Origin: Halolamina sediminis
Lineage (GTDB): Archaea; Halobacteriota; Halobacteria; Halobacteriales; Haloferacaceae
Direction of reading: 5' to 3'
Length of the DNA stretch: 64,000 nt
NCBI RefSeq assembly: GCF_001282785.1
Contig: NZ_CVUA01000001.1
Coordinates: 2,728,001-2,792,000 of the forward strand
The position numbers were made by a program, and so were the translations under genes. Positions 26,565 through 34,443 of the stretch are shown here, piece after piece (the first letter of the stretch is position 1; the number at the start of each line of letters is the position of its first letter). A model generated the notes under the pieces. The model did no database searches. It worked only from the letters and a program-made list of their open reading frames with translations, and was not told where the DNA came from.

Positions 26565-27284
26565 CTACTCCGACTGGAGCCCGCTGACCAGCGCCGCCAG
26601 CGTCTCCAGATCGTACTGCCCGGGTGCGGTAGCGTCCGCGGCGTGAACGGGCGCGTAGCCGATCTTCGAGCCGTACAGCGGCGCGACGGCGCGGGTGTGC
26701 CGGCCGGCCTCGCCCATCGCCATCGTCGCCACACGTTCGCCCGCGGCGTCGGCGGCGTGGGTCGCCGACAGCAGCGCCAGCGCGTCCTCCCGATCCGTCG
26801 CTGTCACCGCGAGCTTGCCCACGTCACCGGCGGCCGCGGCCGCCGAGAGCAGCGAGCCCATCGCCCGCTCCGAGGGGGTCCGCTCGAAGTCGTGGACCGA
26901 GACGACCACACTGACGCCGCGGGACTCTGCTTCGTCGGCGACCGCCACGGCGCGCTCGGACCGTCGGAGTGCGGCCAGTTCGATATCGACCGCCGCGACG
27001 GCGTCGTTGCCCAGCACGTCGGCGAGCGCGTCGAGGCGGGCAGCCTCCGCCGCCGCGTCGCTGCCGTCGGCCTCGCCGCCCTCCCACGCAGGACGGTTCG
27101 TCACCAGTAGCGGGAGCTCGCCGTCGTAGGCCGCCAGCTGCTCGAAGGGGTCGGCCGCGAGGTCCATCCGGAACTCCACCAGGTCGGCGACGCCGCGGGC
27201 CGCCCGCTCGTCGGCGAGGTCGGCCGTGGCGGCGACGCGGGTGAACGAGTCGAACACGGTCGGGGAGTGGGGCCGGGGGATCAT
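26565..27284 (-). CDS. aroD: 3-dehydroquinate dehydratase, type I
   Basis: A 239-residue type I enzyme. The Schiff-base lysine lies in DVGKLAVTAT near residue 156, the catalytic histidine in VSVVVSVHDFERTP near residue 130, and the substrate-binding arginine in EFRMDLAADP. It dehydrates 3-dehydroquinate to 3-dehydroshikimate in the shikimate pathway. DHQ synthase II (35801) and ADH synthase (63684) supply its substrate by the archaeal route. The start at 27284 aligns with family N-termini; the longer reading upstream overlaps the divergent gene's promoter. Confidence 0.93.
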   Translation of the reverse strand: MIPRPHSPTVFDSFTRVAATADLADERAARGVADLVEFRMDLAADPFEQLAAYDGELPLLVTNRPAWEGGEADGSDAAAEAARLDALADVLGNDAVAAVDIELAALRRSERAVAVADEAESRGVSVVVSVHDFERTPSERAMGSLLSAAAAAGDVGKLAVTATDREDALALLSATHAADAAGERVATMAMGEAGRHTRAVAPLYGSKIGYAPVHAADATAPGQYDLETLAALVSGLQSE

Positions 27285-27336
27285 ACGGGTTCGGGCTCCC
27301 GCGGGGTATTTCCCGATCCGGCCCCCACCACCGCCA

Positions 27337-28086
27337 ATGCGACTCGTCTCGCTGGCCCCGAGCGCGACCGCGACGCTCGTCGCGATGGGCGCCGCCGACG
27401 AACTGGTCGGCGTCACGCACCACTGCGACCTCTCGGACGCGGCCGTGGCGCCGGAGCGCGTCGGCGGCTGGCTCAACACGGATCTCGACGCCGTCGCGGC
27501 GCTCGACCCCGATCTCGTGCTCACCAGCGACCCCCTCCAGCGTGACACCCGCGACGACCTCCGCGAGCGCGGACTCGAGGTTTACCACGCCGAACCGGAG
27601 ACGCTCGACGACGCCGTCGACGGCTTCGCTGCGCTGGGTCGCGCGGTGGACCACGCCGCGGCGGGCGAACGGCTCGCGGCCGACGCGCGCGAGCGCCTCC
27701 GACGCGTCCGCGAGGCCGTCGCCGACGAGCCGCGGCCCACCGTCTACTGCGAGGAGTGGGCCGACCCGCCGATGGCCGCGGGGAACTGGGTGCCGGAGGC
27801 GGTCGACGCGGCCGGCGGCGCGTACCCCTTCGCCGACCCGGGCGAGCGCTCCGGGGAGGTGAGCCGAGAGGAGGTCGCCGCGGCCGACCCCGAGTACGTG
27901 ATTCTCCACCCCTGCGGGAAAGGGGACCGCGCGGATCCGGACGAGTTCCGCGAGCGGGACTGGGGGCTCGACGCCGAGATCCACGTCGTCGACGACTCGC
28001 TGCTGAACCAGCCGAGCCCGAACCTGCTCGCCGGGGTCGAGCGACTGGCCGGGATCTTGCACGGGATCGACGAGCCGGCTGACTGA
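27337..28086 (+). CDS. Cobalamin-binding-type (BtuF-like) protein without signal peptide
   Basis: A 249-residue helical-backbone binding protein of the TroA/BtuF superfamily. It starts MRLVSLAPSATATLVAMGAADELVGVTHHCD and contains the ALDPDLVLTSDPLQ motif and the PTVYCEEWADPPMAAGNWVPE segment. It lacks a Tat or Sec signal and lipobox, so it is cytoplasmic or starts elsewhere; I see no better upstream start. Such signal-less BtuF-like proteins are common in haloarchaea beside no transporter. Vitamin B12 or corrinoid binding is a family inference. Confidence 0.8.
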   Translation: MRLVSLAPSATATLVAMGAADELVGVTHHCDLSDAAVAPERVGGWLNTDLDAVAALDPDLVLTSDPLQRDTRDDLRERGLEVYHAEPETLDDAVDGFAALGRAVDHAAAGERLAADARERLRRVREAVADEPRPTVYCEEWADPPMAAGNWVPEAVDAAGGAYPFADPGERSGEVSREEVAAADPEYVILHPCGKGDRADPDEFRERDWGLDAEIHVVDDSLLNQPSPNLLAGVERLAGILHGIDEPAD

Positions 28087-28130
28087 ACCGGAGCCACAAA
28101 GGAAACGTCCCCCCGTCCCCGAGCGAACCC

Positions 28131-28649
28131 ATGCGACTCGCCGTCGGCAGCGGGAACCCGGTGAAGCGGCGCGCAGTCGAACAGGCTATCGAGGGGACGC
28201 TCGAGGGTTCGACGGTCGAGGCAGTCTCCGTCGACTCCGGGGTGAGCGAGCAGCCCCGCGGCCGCGAGGAAACCGTCGCTGGGGCGAAGAACCGCGCCCG
28301 GAACGCGCTCGCGGCGGGCGAGTACGATCTCGGCGTCGGGCTGGAGGGCGGCGTCGCCGAGGTGCCCGAGACCGAGGGGCTGTTCCTGATCATGTGGGTC
28401 GCGGTGACCGACGGCGAGCAGGTGGGGCTCGGTTCGGGGCCGGCGTTCCGCCTGCCGGCGTCGATCGGCGACCGCGTGGCCGCGGGCGAGGAGCTCGGTC
28501 CAGTGATGGACGACGTGCTCGGGGAGGACGACGTGGCGGAGAAGCAGGGCGCCGCGGGGGCGTTGTCGGCGGGCGTGGTGGATCGCGACGACGCGCTGGC
28601 CGCGGGGGTGGCGGCGGCGATGGGGCCGTTCGTGACGGATCGGTACTGA
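28131..28649 (+). CDS. Inosine/xanthosine triphosphatase (YjjX/DUF84 family)
   Basis: A 172-residue protein starting MRLAVGSGNPVKRRAVEQAI, the family's phosphate-binding SxNPxK motif. It continues through VSEQPRGREETVAGAKNRARNAL and DLGVGLEGGVAEV to GAAGALSAGVVDRDDALAAGV. These enzymes hydrolyse non-canonical ITP/XTP or GTP and cleanse the nucleotide pool. It lies 44 bases after the BtuF-like gene on the same strand. The last gene before a repeat-filled intergenic region. Confidence 0.9.
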   Translation: MRLAVGSGNPVKRRAVEQAIEGTLEGSTVEAVSVDSGVSEQPRGREETVAGAKNRARNALAAGEYDLGVGLEGGVAEVPETEGLFLIMWVAVTDGEQVGLGSGPAFRLPASIGDRVAAGEELGPVMDDVLGEDDVAEKQGAAGALSAGVVDRDDALAAGVAAAMGPFVTDRY

Positions 28650-28768
28650 GTCTGGGTTGGGTGCGTCGGAGTCGGCTTTTTCGTGAGTTCAGTCAGGTTT
28701 GGGAGCAGCAGCTCTGTTAGAGACCTCGGTCGCCCGGCCCGGCTTGGACATTTCTCGCTTGTTTCAGA
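28650..28768. other. Spacer between the NTPase gene and element A1
   Basis: The stretch holds no recognisable gene. It contains a GGCTTTTTCG run near 28674-28683 (possible poly-T termination region for the NTPase gene) and otherwise unremarkable sequence. Confidence 0.4.
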
Positions 28769-29292
28769 GGTCAGCAACACCGTGAAAGCCCCTGCCCCTT
28801 TCAGTCCCGCCCGTAACCGCGGCCACACCCTCCCCAGCCGACGCTGCCGCGCTGGCGGCTCACCACGAGGGTTCGCCGGCGCGGGCAGCGTCCTCCGAGG
28901 GAGCAAGCTCCCTCGTGCCCTCGTTCGTTCCACTCACGAGGACCTCGCGCGTACTCGGGCAGCTGACGGAGCGGCTGCCCGCACGCGCCACCGCGGATCG
29001 GCGCGAAGCGGGCGCGGCCTCGTGCCGCGTCATCAGAAATCTTCGATTTCTGATTGGCAGACGAGAGCTTCGCTCTCGTCGACGCCTCAGCGCGAGGGAC
29101 GAGTGAGCGACCGCAGGGAGCGAACGAGTCGGCTGGGGAGGCTCGTGGGCTGTGCAGTCTGGGTGGGACTGAAAGGGGCTGTCCGCTCCGGGAAGGCGGC
29201 CGACGTAAGCACCGCAGGTGAGCGAAGCGAACCGAGGAGCGCAGCGAGGCCCCCGACCGGAGCGGACAGGGGCTTTCACGGTGTTGCTGACC
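28769..29292. repeat. Repeat element A1: 524-bp non-coding element with perfect 26-bp terminal inverted repeats
   Basis: Positions 28769-28794 (GGTCAGCAACACCGTGAAAG and six more bases) are the exact reverse complement of 29267-29292. Between them lie small hairpins, for example AGAAATCTTCGATTTCTGAT at about 29036-29055 and GAGAGCTTCGCTCTC at about 29064-29078. There is also a core (about 29084-29150) that is recognisably shared with elements A2, B1 and B2 in this window. No open frame in it looks like a real gene and no target duplication was found at the ends. Probably a non-autonomous mobile or otherwise dispersed repeat of the haloarchaeal type. Confidence 0.75.
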
Positions 29293-29378
29293 CCTCTCCC
29301 GAAACGTTCGAACCGAGCAGAAACGCCGCCATCAACGAACCAAACCACAACGAAACCTCTGAAAAGCCAGTATCCGAA

Positions 29379-31253
29379 TCAAGCCGAGTCCACCGACTCG
29401 ACCTCCTCCATCTCCTCGGCCTCCTCCACCGCGGTCGTCAGCGACACGTTCAGCGCGAGCATCGACACGCCGCCGCCGATCATCGTCACCACGTTCTTCA
29501 GGAAGTGATCCACGATCGCCGCACCGAGCGCGACCGACGCCGTCACCGGCGTCAGCCCCGCGACGAGCAGGGTAAAGGCGGCCTCGTACAGCCCGACGCC
29601 GCCGGGACTCAGCGGCAGCACCTTCGCGAGGTTGCCGACCGACACCGCGAAGAAACAGATCGTCACCAGCGTCGCTGTCTCCAGTCCCGTCCCGAACGCC
29701 GCGAGCACGAACACCGCGGTGATCACGTCGAGCGTCCAGATCACCAGACTCGTCGCGCCGACACGGGTGAACGCCTTCGGGTCGCCGCCGACCTGCTGGA
29801 CGTCGCCGACGAACCGCTCCAGCGCGCCCGCGACGTAGTCCGCGTAGGAGTCCGAGGAGAACCGCTCGACGAGGCCCCGGATACGGTTGCGGTCCGAGCG
29901 CGCCGAGAGCACGATCCCCGCGACGGCGGCGATCGCGACCACGGCGATGCCGACCGCGACGAGCACCGCGATCTGCCCGCTCTGTGACGCCCCCGTCACC
30001 GACTCGGCGACGCGGGCCAGATCGCCCGTCGCTGCGTAGCCCAGCAGCACCAGCCCCGCGAGGACGGTGATCGTGAGCAGGTCGAACACGCGTTCGGCCG
30101 CCAGTGACGCAAAGCCCGAGGGGTAGGGGATGCCCCGGCGGGCCTTCACGACGTACGCCCGCACACCGTCGCCGAGGCGGGCCGGGAACACGAGGTTCCC
30201 CGTCTGGGAGATGAACACCGCACCCGTGAGAAAGCCCAGTTTCTCCGTATACCCCAGCTCCGCGAGGATGTCGCGGTACCTGAGCCCCCGGAGGGGCCAG
30301 GAGAGCGCGTACACGACCGCCGCGACCGCGATCAGCGTCGGGTCGGCGTCGGAGATGCGGTCCAGCACCGTCCCGTAGTCGATGTACAGCGTCGAGAGCA
30401 GGAACGCGAACAGCACCAGCAGCGCGCTGGCGCCAAGCGTCACCCACTTGTTCACCCGCGGCTGGACCGAGAGCTGCCACCACGTCCGGAGGATCTGGCT
30501 CCCCATCCCGAACACGTCCCGCACGAGGTCGACTTTCGAGTCACCCTTGGGCTCCCAGTCGACCGGGAACTCCCGCACCTCGAACCCGGCGCGCTGGGCG
30601 CGCACGAGCAACTCCGTGTCCCAGAACCAGTGGCGGTCCTCCACGTCGTCGTGAACCGCGTCGAACGCCTCGCGGGAGATCGCCTTGAAGCCGCACTGGT
30701 GGTCCCGCAGGCCGGTCCGGAGGAACAGCCGCGTCGCGGCGTTGTACCCCCGCGAGGGGATGCCGCGCTTCGCGGGCCGGTCGGCGACGTTGTCGGGCAT
30801 CCAGCGCGAGCCCGTCGCCACATCTGCCTCGCCGTGCCTGACGGTGTTCACCAGCTCTTCGAGATGCTTCATGTCCGTCGCGAGGTCGGTGTCGAAGTAC
30901 ACCAGCGTCCCGCCGTGGGCGGCGTCGAACGCGCGCTCCAGCGCGCCGCCGCGGCCGAGCCGCTCGTCGCTGTGGAAGTGTCTGACTCCGGGGATCTCGT
31001 CGGCGAGACGGTCGGCGATCGTGGGCGTGTCGTCCTCGCAGCCGTCCTCGGCGACGATCACCTCGAACGTTCCGGGGTCGAGGAACGCTTCGAGCGTGTC
31101 GACGGTGGTCCGAACCGTCCCCTCGATCGTGTCCGCCTCGTTGTACGCCGGGAGCACGACGCTCACCTCGACCCGTGTCGGCTCGGGCGGCGCCGCGCCG
31201 TCGGCCCCCGCCGCCCGCTCGGCGGCGTCGCTCCCGTCGGCGGGGTCGTTCAT
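29379..31253 (-). CDS. aglD: AglD-type glycosyltransferase: GT2 domain fused to flippase-like membrane domain
   Basis: A 624-residue protein. Residues about 28-260 are a GT-A family 2 domain (VSVVLPAYNEADTIEGTV, DxD-type motif YFDTDLATDM, CGFKAISREAF). The rest is a polytopic UPF0104/LPG-synthase-type domain with the AVFISQTGNLVFPARLGDGVRAY and LPLSPGGVGLYEAAF signatures. This matches Haloferax AglD in architecture and length. AglD charges dolichol phosphate with the terminal mannose of the S-layer N-glycan on the cytoplasmic face of the membrane. The start at 31253 precedes an acidic leader. No other agl genes are in the window. Confidence 0.88.
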   Translation of the reverse strand: MNDPADGSDAAERAAGADGAAPPEPTRVEVSVVLPAYNEADTIEGTVRTTVDTLEAFLDPGTFEVIVAEDGCEDDTPTIADRLADEIPGVRHFHSDERLGRGGALERAFDAAHGGTLVYFDTDLATDMKHLEELVNTVRHGEADVATGSRWMPDNVADRPAKRGIPSRGYNAATRLFLRTGLRDHQCGFKAISREAFDAVHDDVEDRHWFWDTELLVRAQRAGFEVREFPVDWEPKGDSKVDLVRDVFGMGSQILRTWWQLSVQPRVNKWVTLGASALLVLFAFLLSTLYIDYGTVLDRISDADPTLIAVAAVVYALSWPLRGLRYRDILAELGYTEKLGFLTGAVFISQTGNLVFPARLGDGVRAYVVKARRGIPYPSGFASLAAERVFDLLTITVLAGLVLLGYAATGDLARVAESVTGASQSGQIAVLVAVGIAVVAIAAVAGIVLSARSDRNRIRGLVERFSSDSYADYVAGALERFVGDVQQVGGDPKAFTRVGATSLVIWTLDVITAVFVLAAFGTGLETATLVTICFFAVSVGNLAKVLPLSPGGVGLYEAAFTLLVAGLTPVTASVALGAAIVDHFLKNVVTMIGGGVSMLALNVSLTTAVEEAEEMEEVESVDSA

Positions 31254-31458
31254 GGCCGACGTTGGCCGGGGCGCGGGTAAGTAGCTTCTGAACGGGGCCG
31301 AAACGGGGAGCGCGACCGGCCGGCCGTTAGCCGAGCGTACCTGACGGCGCCACGAGGGCGGTCGGAGTGGCCGTGGTTGGGGCGAAAACCGCACGACTGC
31401 AGTGGGATTAATCCGCCGTACCAAACCCCTGAAGGGGGAACGGCCCGACCGTGGAGGT

Positions 31459-31707
31459 ATGAGCCAAGCAGGCGTGGCGGCGACCGCGGAGCTCTCGGAG
31501 AAGCAGACCCGCATCCTGAACCACCTGCGATCGGCGGCCGGCGAGCGGACGTACTTCAAGTCACGGCTGGTCGCCGAGGAGTTGGACATGACCGCCAAGG
31601 AGGTCGGCGCCAACATGCGCGCGCTGCTCGCGGCGGACCACGGCCTCGAGATCGAGAAGTGGGGCTACTCTTCGGGCACGACGTGGAAGGTCACGCGGGC
31701 GGAGTAG
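31459..31707 (+). CDS. Small haloarchaeal winged-helix protein (DUF7123-like)
   Basis: An 82-residue protein. Its core is a winged-helix fold: LSEKQTRILNHLRSAAGERTYF, SRLVAEELDMTAKEVGANMRAL and a C-terminal wing WGYSSGTTWKVTRA. I recall it as DUF7123, present in most haloarchaea. The ATG at 31459 follows a GGAGGT ribosome-binding-like run directly upstream. DNA binding is likely from the fold; targets are unknown. Convergent with the next gene with one base between. Confidence 0.75.
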   Translation: MSQAGVAATAELSEKQTRILNHLRSAAGERTYFKSRLVAEELDMTAKEVGANMRALLAADHGLEIEKWGYSSGTTWKVTRAE

Positions 31708-31708
31708 C

Positions 31709-32005
31709 TCAGAGCTGCCGCGCACAGCCACGACAGTAGCGGTAGGCGGGATCGTTTTCGGTCCCGCAGTGGCTGCAGCGTCTGGTCCCGCCCTCGGCGG
31801 CGGCCTCTCGGGCGGCGGCGGGGCCGCTCTCGGAGAGCCGCCGCCGGTACGCCGCGCCGTCCTCGTCCTCGCCGCCCCAGATCTCGGAGCCGGCCTGATC
31901 CGGCGCCTCGTCGATCTCTATCCGGGACATCATGAACCACAGCAGCGGCACTTGTATCGCGATGGGGATCACCAACAACAGCCAGAGTACGGCTGTGTCG
32001 GGCAT
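31709..32005 (-). CDS. Small membrane protein with C-terminal zinc ribbon
   Basis: A 98-residue protein. One N-terminal membrane helix (VLWLLLVIPIAIQVPLLWFMM) is followed by an acidic linker of about 45 residues and a C-terminal zinc ribbon CSHCGTENDPAYRYCRGC. This is a common haloarchaeal layout (I believe DUF7577) in which the ribbon faces the cytoplasm. Function is unknown. The start at 32005 gives a helix beginning a few residues from the N-terminus; a longer reading would extend through an AT-containing promoter-like stretch. Confidence 0.75.
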   Translation of the reverse strand: MPDTAVLWLLLVIPIAIQVPLLWFMMSRIEIDEAPDQAGSEIWGGEDEDGAAYRRRLSESGPAAAREAAAEGGTRRCSHCGTENDPAYRYCRGCARQL

Positions 32006-32075
32006 ACGTGGGCGATAAGAGAGCCACTGTCTTATCGGTTGGGAACTGTCCACACGGAGAGACGTTCGACCGCGG

Positions 32076-32675
32076 TCACGGGTCGTGGCTGATCAAGTCG
32101 GCCGCATCGGCCGCCAACGCGTCCGCGGCAGCGTCGAAGGAGTCGGCGTAGCGCACGAGCAGCGAGAGCAGCGTCTCGGACTCTTCGAGCGCGTAGCCGT
32201 CCGCCCGGGAGAGCAGCCCCGCCGACTCCAGCGCGGCGGCGTGGCTGCTGACGGTCGCCCGGGAGACCCCCAGCTCGTCCGCGAGGTCGGCGCCCGTCGC
32301 GTCGGGGTCCCGGAGCAGCGCGATCACCATCCCGCGAGGCGTCGAACGCCGGAGGTAGCCCAGCGCCGTCCGCTCGAACTCGGAGAAGCGGTCGGCGGGG
32401 TAGAAGCGCCGGTAGTCGCCGTCACGCCGGGAGACGAGGCTCCCCTCCGAGAGCAGGCGCTCGACGTGGTGTTGGGTCTCGCCGGTGCCCAACTGGAGGT
32501 CGTCCCGGAGCTTCGAGAAGTGCGCGCCGGGCGTCGAGGCGACGTAGCCGACGATGGCGTCCCGGGTGTCGCTGTCGCCGGCGTCGCCGCTGAACGCCGC
32601 AAACGGCGCGGCCGCGCCGGCGGCGGCGAACCGCTTGAGCGTCGCCCGTTTCTTCTCGTCGACGCCGCGTGTCAC
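32076..32675 (-). CDS. Transcriptional regulator with two winged-helix domains
   Basis: A 199-residue protein. Two winged helices can be seen: residues about 35-95 (RDAIVGYVASTPGAHFSKLR, ETQHHVERLLSEGSLVSRRD) and about 105-165 (TALGYLRRSTPRGMVIALL, TGADLADELGVSRATVSSHAA). Paired winged-helix regulators of this kind are frequent in haloarchaea. The GTG at 32675 is my preferred start (protein VTRGVDEKKRATLKRF); a TTG eight codons upstream is possible. The KRFAAAGAAAPFAAF segment near the start is hydrophobic but too short to call a membrane anchor. No target is evident. Confidence 0.75.
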   Translation of the reverse strand: MTRGVDEKKRATLKRFAAAGAAAPFAAFSGDAGDSDTRDAIVGYVASTPGAHFSKLRDDLQLGTGETQHHVERLLSEGSLVSRRDGDYRRFYPADRFSEFERTALGYLRRSTPRGMVIALLRDPDATGADLADELGVSRATVSSHAAALESAGLLSRADGYALEESETLLSLLVRYADSFDAAADALAADAADLISHDP

Positions 32676-32772
32676 GTGTTCTCTTGGGATGTTGGTGGAC
32701 AAAGAGGTTTCGACGCCCGGGGAACGGCCGCCACCCAAACGGCTTTCCGCGCCGACGGCCTCCGTTCGGTCG

Positions 32773-32967
32773 ATGAGCGACGCCCGCGATACCGACGAGG
32801 GCGAGGAGGAATGGGCGATCAGCCTCGCCGACCTCGAAGAGGGTGAGGAGGAGGGGGCGCGGTACGAGCCCGGGCCGATCGAGCCCGGTAACCCCACGGC
32901 CGAGGGCGTGGGGTTCGTCGTTCTCGGCGCCGCGCTGACGCTCGTGCTCCTGTTCGCCGGTTTCTGA
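32773..32967 (+). CDS. Small acidic haloarchaeal protein with one C-terminal membrane helix (DUF7312-like)
   Basis: A 64-residue protein: acidic head with the motif EEEWAISLADLEEGE, a GPIEPGNPTAEGV linker and a single C-terminal helix (FVVLGAALTLVLLFAGF). I recall this layout as DUF7312, restricted to haloarchaea and of unknown function. The ATG at 32773 is chosen because the family opens with a short acidic segment. A longer in-frame reading runs antisense through the regulator gene. Confidence 0.75.
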   Translation: MSDARDTDEGEEEWAISLADLEEGEEEGARYEPGPIEPGNPTAEGVGFVVLGAALTLVLLFAGF

Positions 32968-33059
32968 GCCCGCCACACCTGCGGCGACCACACGACCGCC
33001 GCGGCCTCGGCGGACCCACGGCCCGTCACGTCTAAACCGGGCCGGACCGACCTCCGCTC

Positions 33060-33971
33060 ATGGAGAGCTACCGGACGCTTCTCGTCGACGCGTTCACGAC
33101 GGAGCCGCTGGCGGGCAACGCCGCCGGGGTGGTGCCCGACGCCGCCGGGCTGAGCGACGAGCAGATGCAGGCGATCGCACGCGAGCTGTCGGTCTCCGAA
33201 ACCGCCTTCCTCCTCCCCTCGACGGCGGCCGACCGGAAGGTGCGCTACTTCACGCCGACACAGGAGGTCGACCTCTGTGGCCACGCGACGATCGCGGCCC
33301 ACGGCGCGCTGTTCGACGACGGAACGATCGACGCCGGGAGCTACACGCTCGAGACCGAGGTCGGCGTGCTGGAGATTCAGGTGACCGACACGGGCGCAGT
33401 GTGGATGACCCAGAACGCCCCGCAGGTCATCGAGATCGACCTCGACTACGGCGCGGCCGCCGACGCGCTGGGGATCGACGAGGCCGCGTTCAAGGACGTC
33501 GGGGCGGATCTCCCGCCCGCGTACGCCTCGACCGGGCTGCCGTTCCTGATCCTCCCGGTGAACTTCCTCGAACACCTCTCGGCGATGGAGCCCGACTTCG
33601 AGGCTGTCGAGGCGCTGGCGGCGAAACACGACACCGAGGGGATCTACACGTTCACGTTCGACGCGATCGGCCGGAGTCAGGACTCGACGCTACACGGCCG
33701 GGCGTTCGTCCCCGGCCTCGGCGTCGACGAGGACCCCGTCACCGGCACCGCCTCCGGCGCCTGCGGCGCCTACCTCGACCACTTCGCGGCGTTCGACGAC
33801 GAGTTCCCCGAGCGGATGACGTTCGAGCAGGGCCACTTCCTCGACCGGCCGGGCTACGTCGGCGTGCGCGTTGACGGCCGGACGGTGCAGGTCGGCGGCG
33901 ACGCGATCGTGTCGCTGGACGGATCGCTGACGGTACCCGAGTACGACGAGGACGAGATCATCGAAGCCTGA
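33060..33971 (+). CDS. PhzF family isomerase-like protein
   Basis: A 303-residue protein with the two-lobed diaminopimelate-epimerase-like fold. It opens YRTLLVDAFTTEPLAGNAAGVV and contains ELSVSETAFLLPS with the catalytic-position glutamate. The lobe motif VRYFTPTQEVDLCGHATIAA and the second-lobe FVPGLGVDEDPVTGTASGACG follow. PhzF itself isomerises a phenazine precursor. Most members, including archaeal ones, have unknown substrates. No phenazine genes are nearby. Confidence 0.92.
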   Translation: MESYRTLLVDAFTTEPLAGNAAGVVPDAAGLSDEQMQAIARELSVSETAFLLPSTAADRKVRYFTPTQEVDLCGHATIAAHGALFDDGTIDAGSYTLETEVGVLEIQVTDTGAVWMTQNAPQVIEIDLDYGAAADALGIDEAAFKDVGADLPPAYASTGLPFLILPVNFLEHLSAMEPDFEAVEALAAKHDTEGIYTFTFDAIGRSQDSTLHGRAFVPGLGVDEDPVTGTASGACGAYLDHFAAFDDEFPERMTFEQGHFLDRPGYVGVRVDGRTVQVGGDAIVSLDGSLTVPEYDEDEIIEA

Positions 33972-34013
33972 GGCTTGCTCGGTGTGCCGCCGCCGTCGGC
34001 GGGCCGGTTCGGG

Positions 34014-34184
34014 CTAAGGGAGCTCCTTCCACTCCGTCCCGCAGTCCGGGCATTTCCGGACGTTGTACACCTCGTCCGGTGGGTTCTCGGTGGCGAGCGT
34101 CTTCTCACACCCCGCACAGTTGAGCCGCTGGTAGGTGTCCTTGTAGAGTTCGTCGTTTCGCAGCCCCTTCCGCGTGCTCTTCAT
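34014..34184 (-). CDS. HVO_0758-type small zinc-finger protein
   Basis: A 56-residue protein starting MKSTRKGLRNDELYKDTYQR, with two CxxC knuckles (CAGC near residue 23 and CPDC near 46). It ends TEWKELP. Sequence and length match the haloarchaeal micro-protein family named after Haloferax HVO_0758, which folds around one zinc ion. The role of the family is regulatory or unknown. The start is the ATG at 34184; it lies between convergent PhzF and the divergent MFS gene. Confidence 0.85.
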   Translation of the reverse strand: MKSTRKGLRNDELYKDTYQRLNCAGCEKTLATENPPDEVYNVRKCPDCGTEWKELP

Positions 34185-34443
34185 ACCTCCCGGTTCGGGT
34201 GCCAACGCAAAAAGGCCCCGCACGGATTCCCATTCGCTCGGGCGCCGGTCGATCGACTCGAACTGACACCGCCGCGCTATCGAGACGCGAACGGCGTTGG
34301 ACGAACACATTCGATTCTTTTCACTGTGTGAAAGTTCGAGGGGTGTTTTTCGGTTTTCCACGACGGATTTCGAACGAAGCGAACGCTGTAGCGGGCGGAA
34401 AGCAGGTGACGGCACGTCGGCCCCCGATCGGAGGCTGATACGA

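Noticed and set aside
28683-29987. A 434-codon frame across element A1 and into the aglD gene
   Set aside because: It crosses the repeat's hairpins and is antisense to aglD; there is no family similarity.
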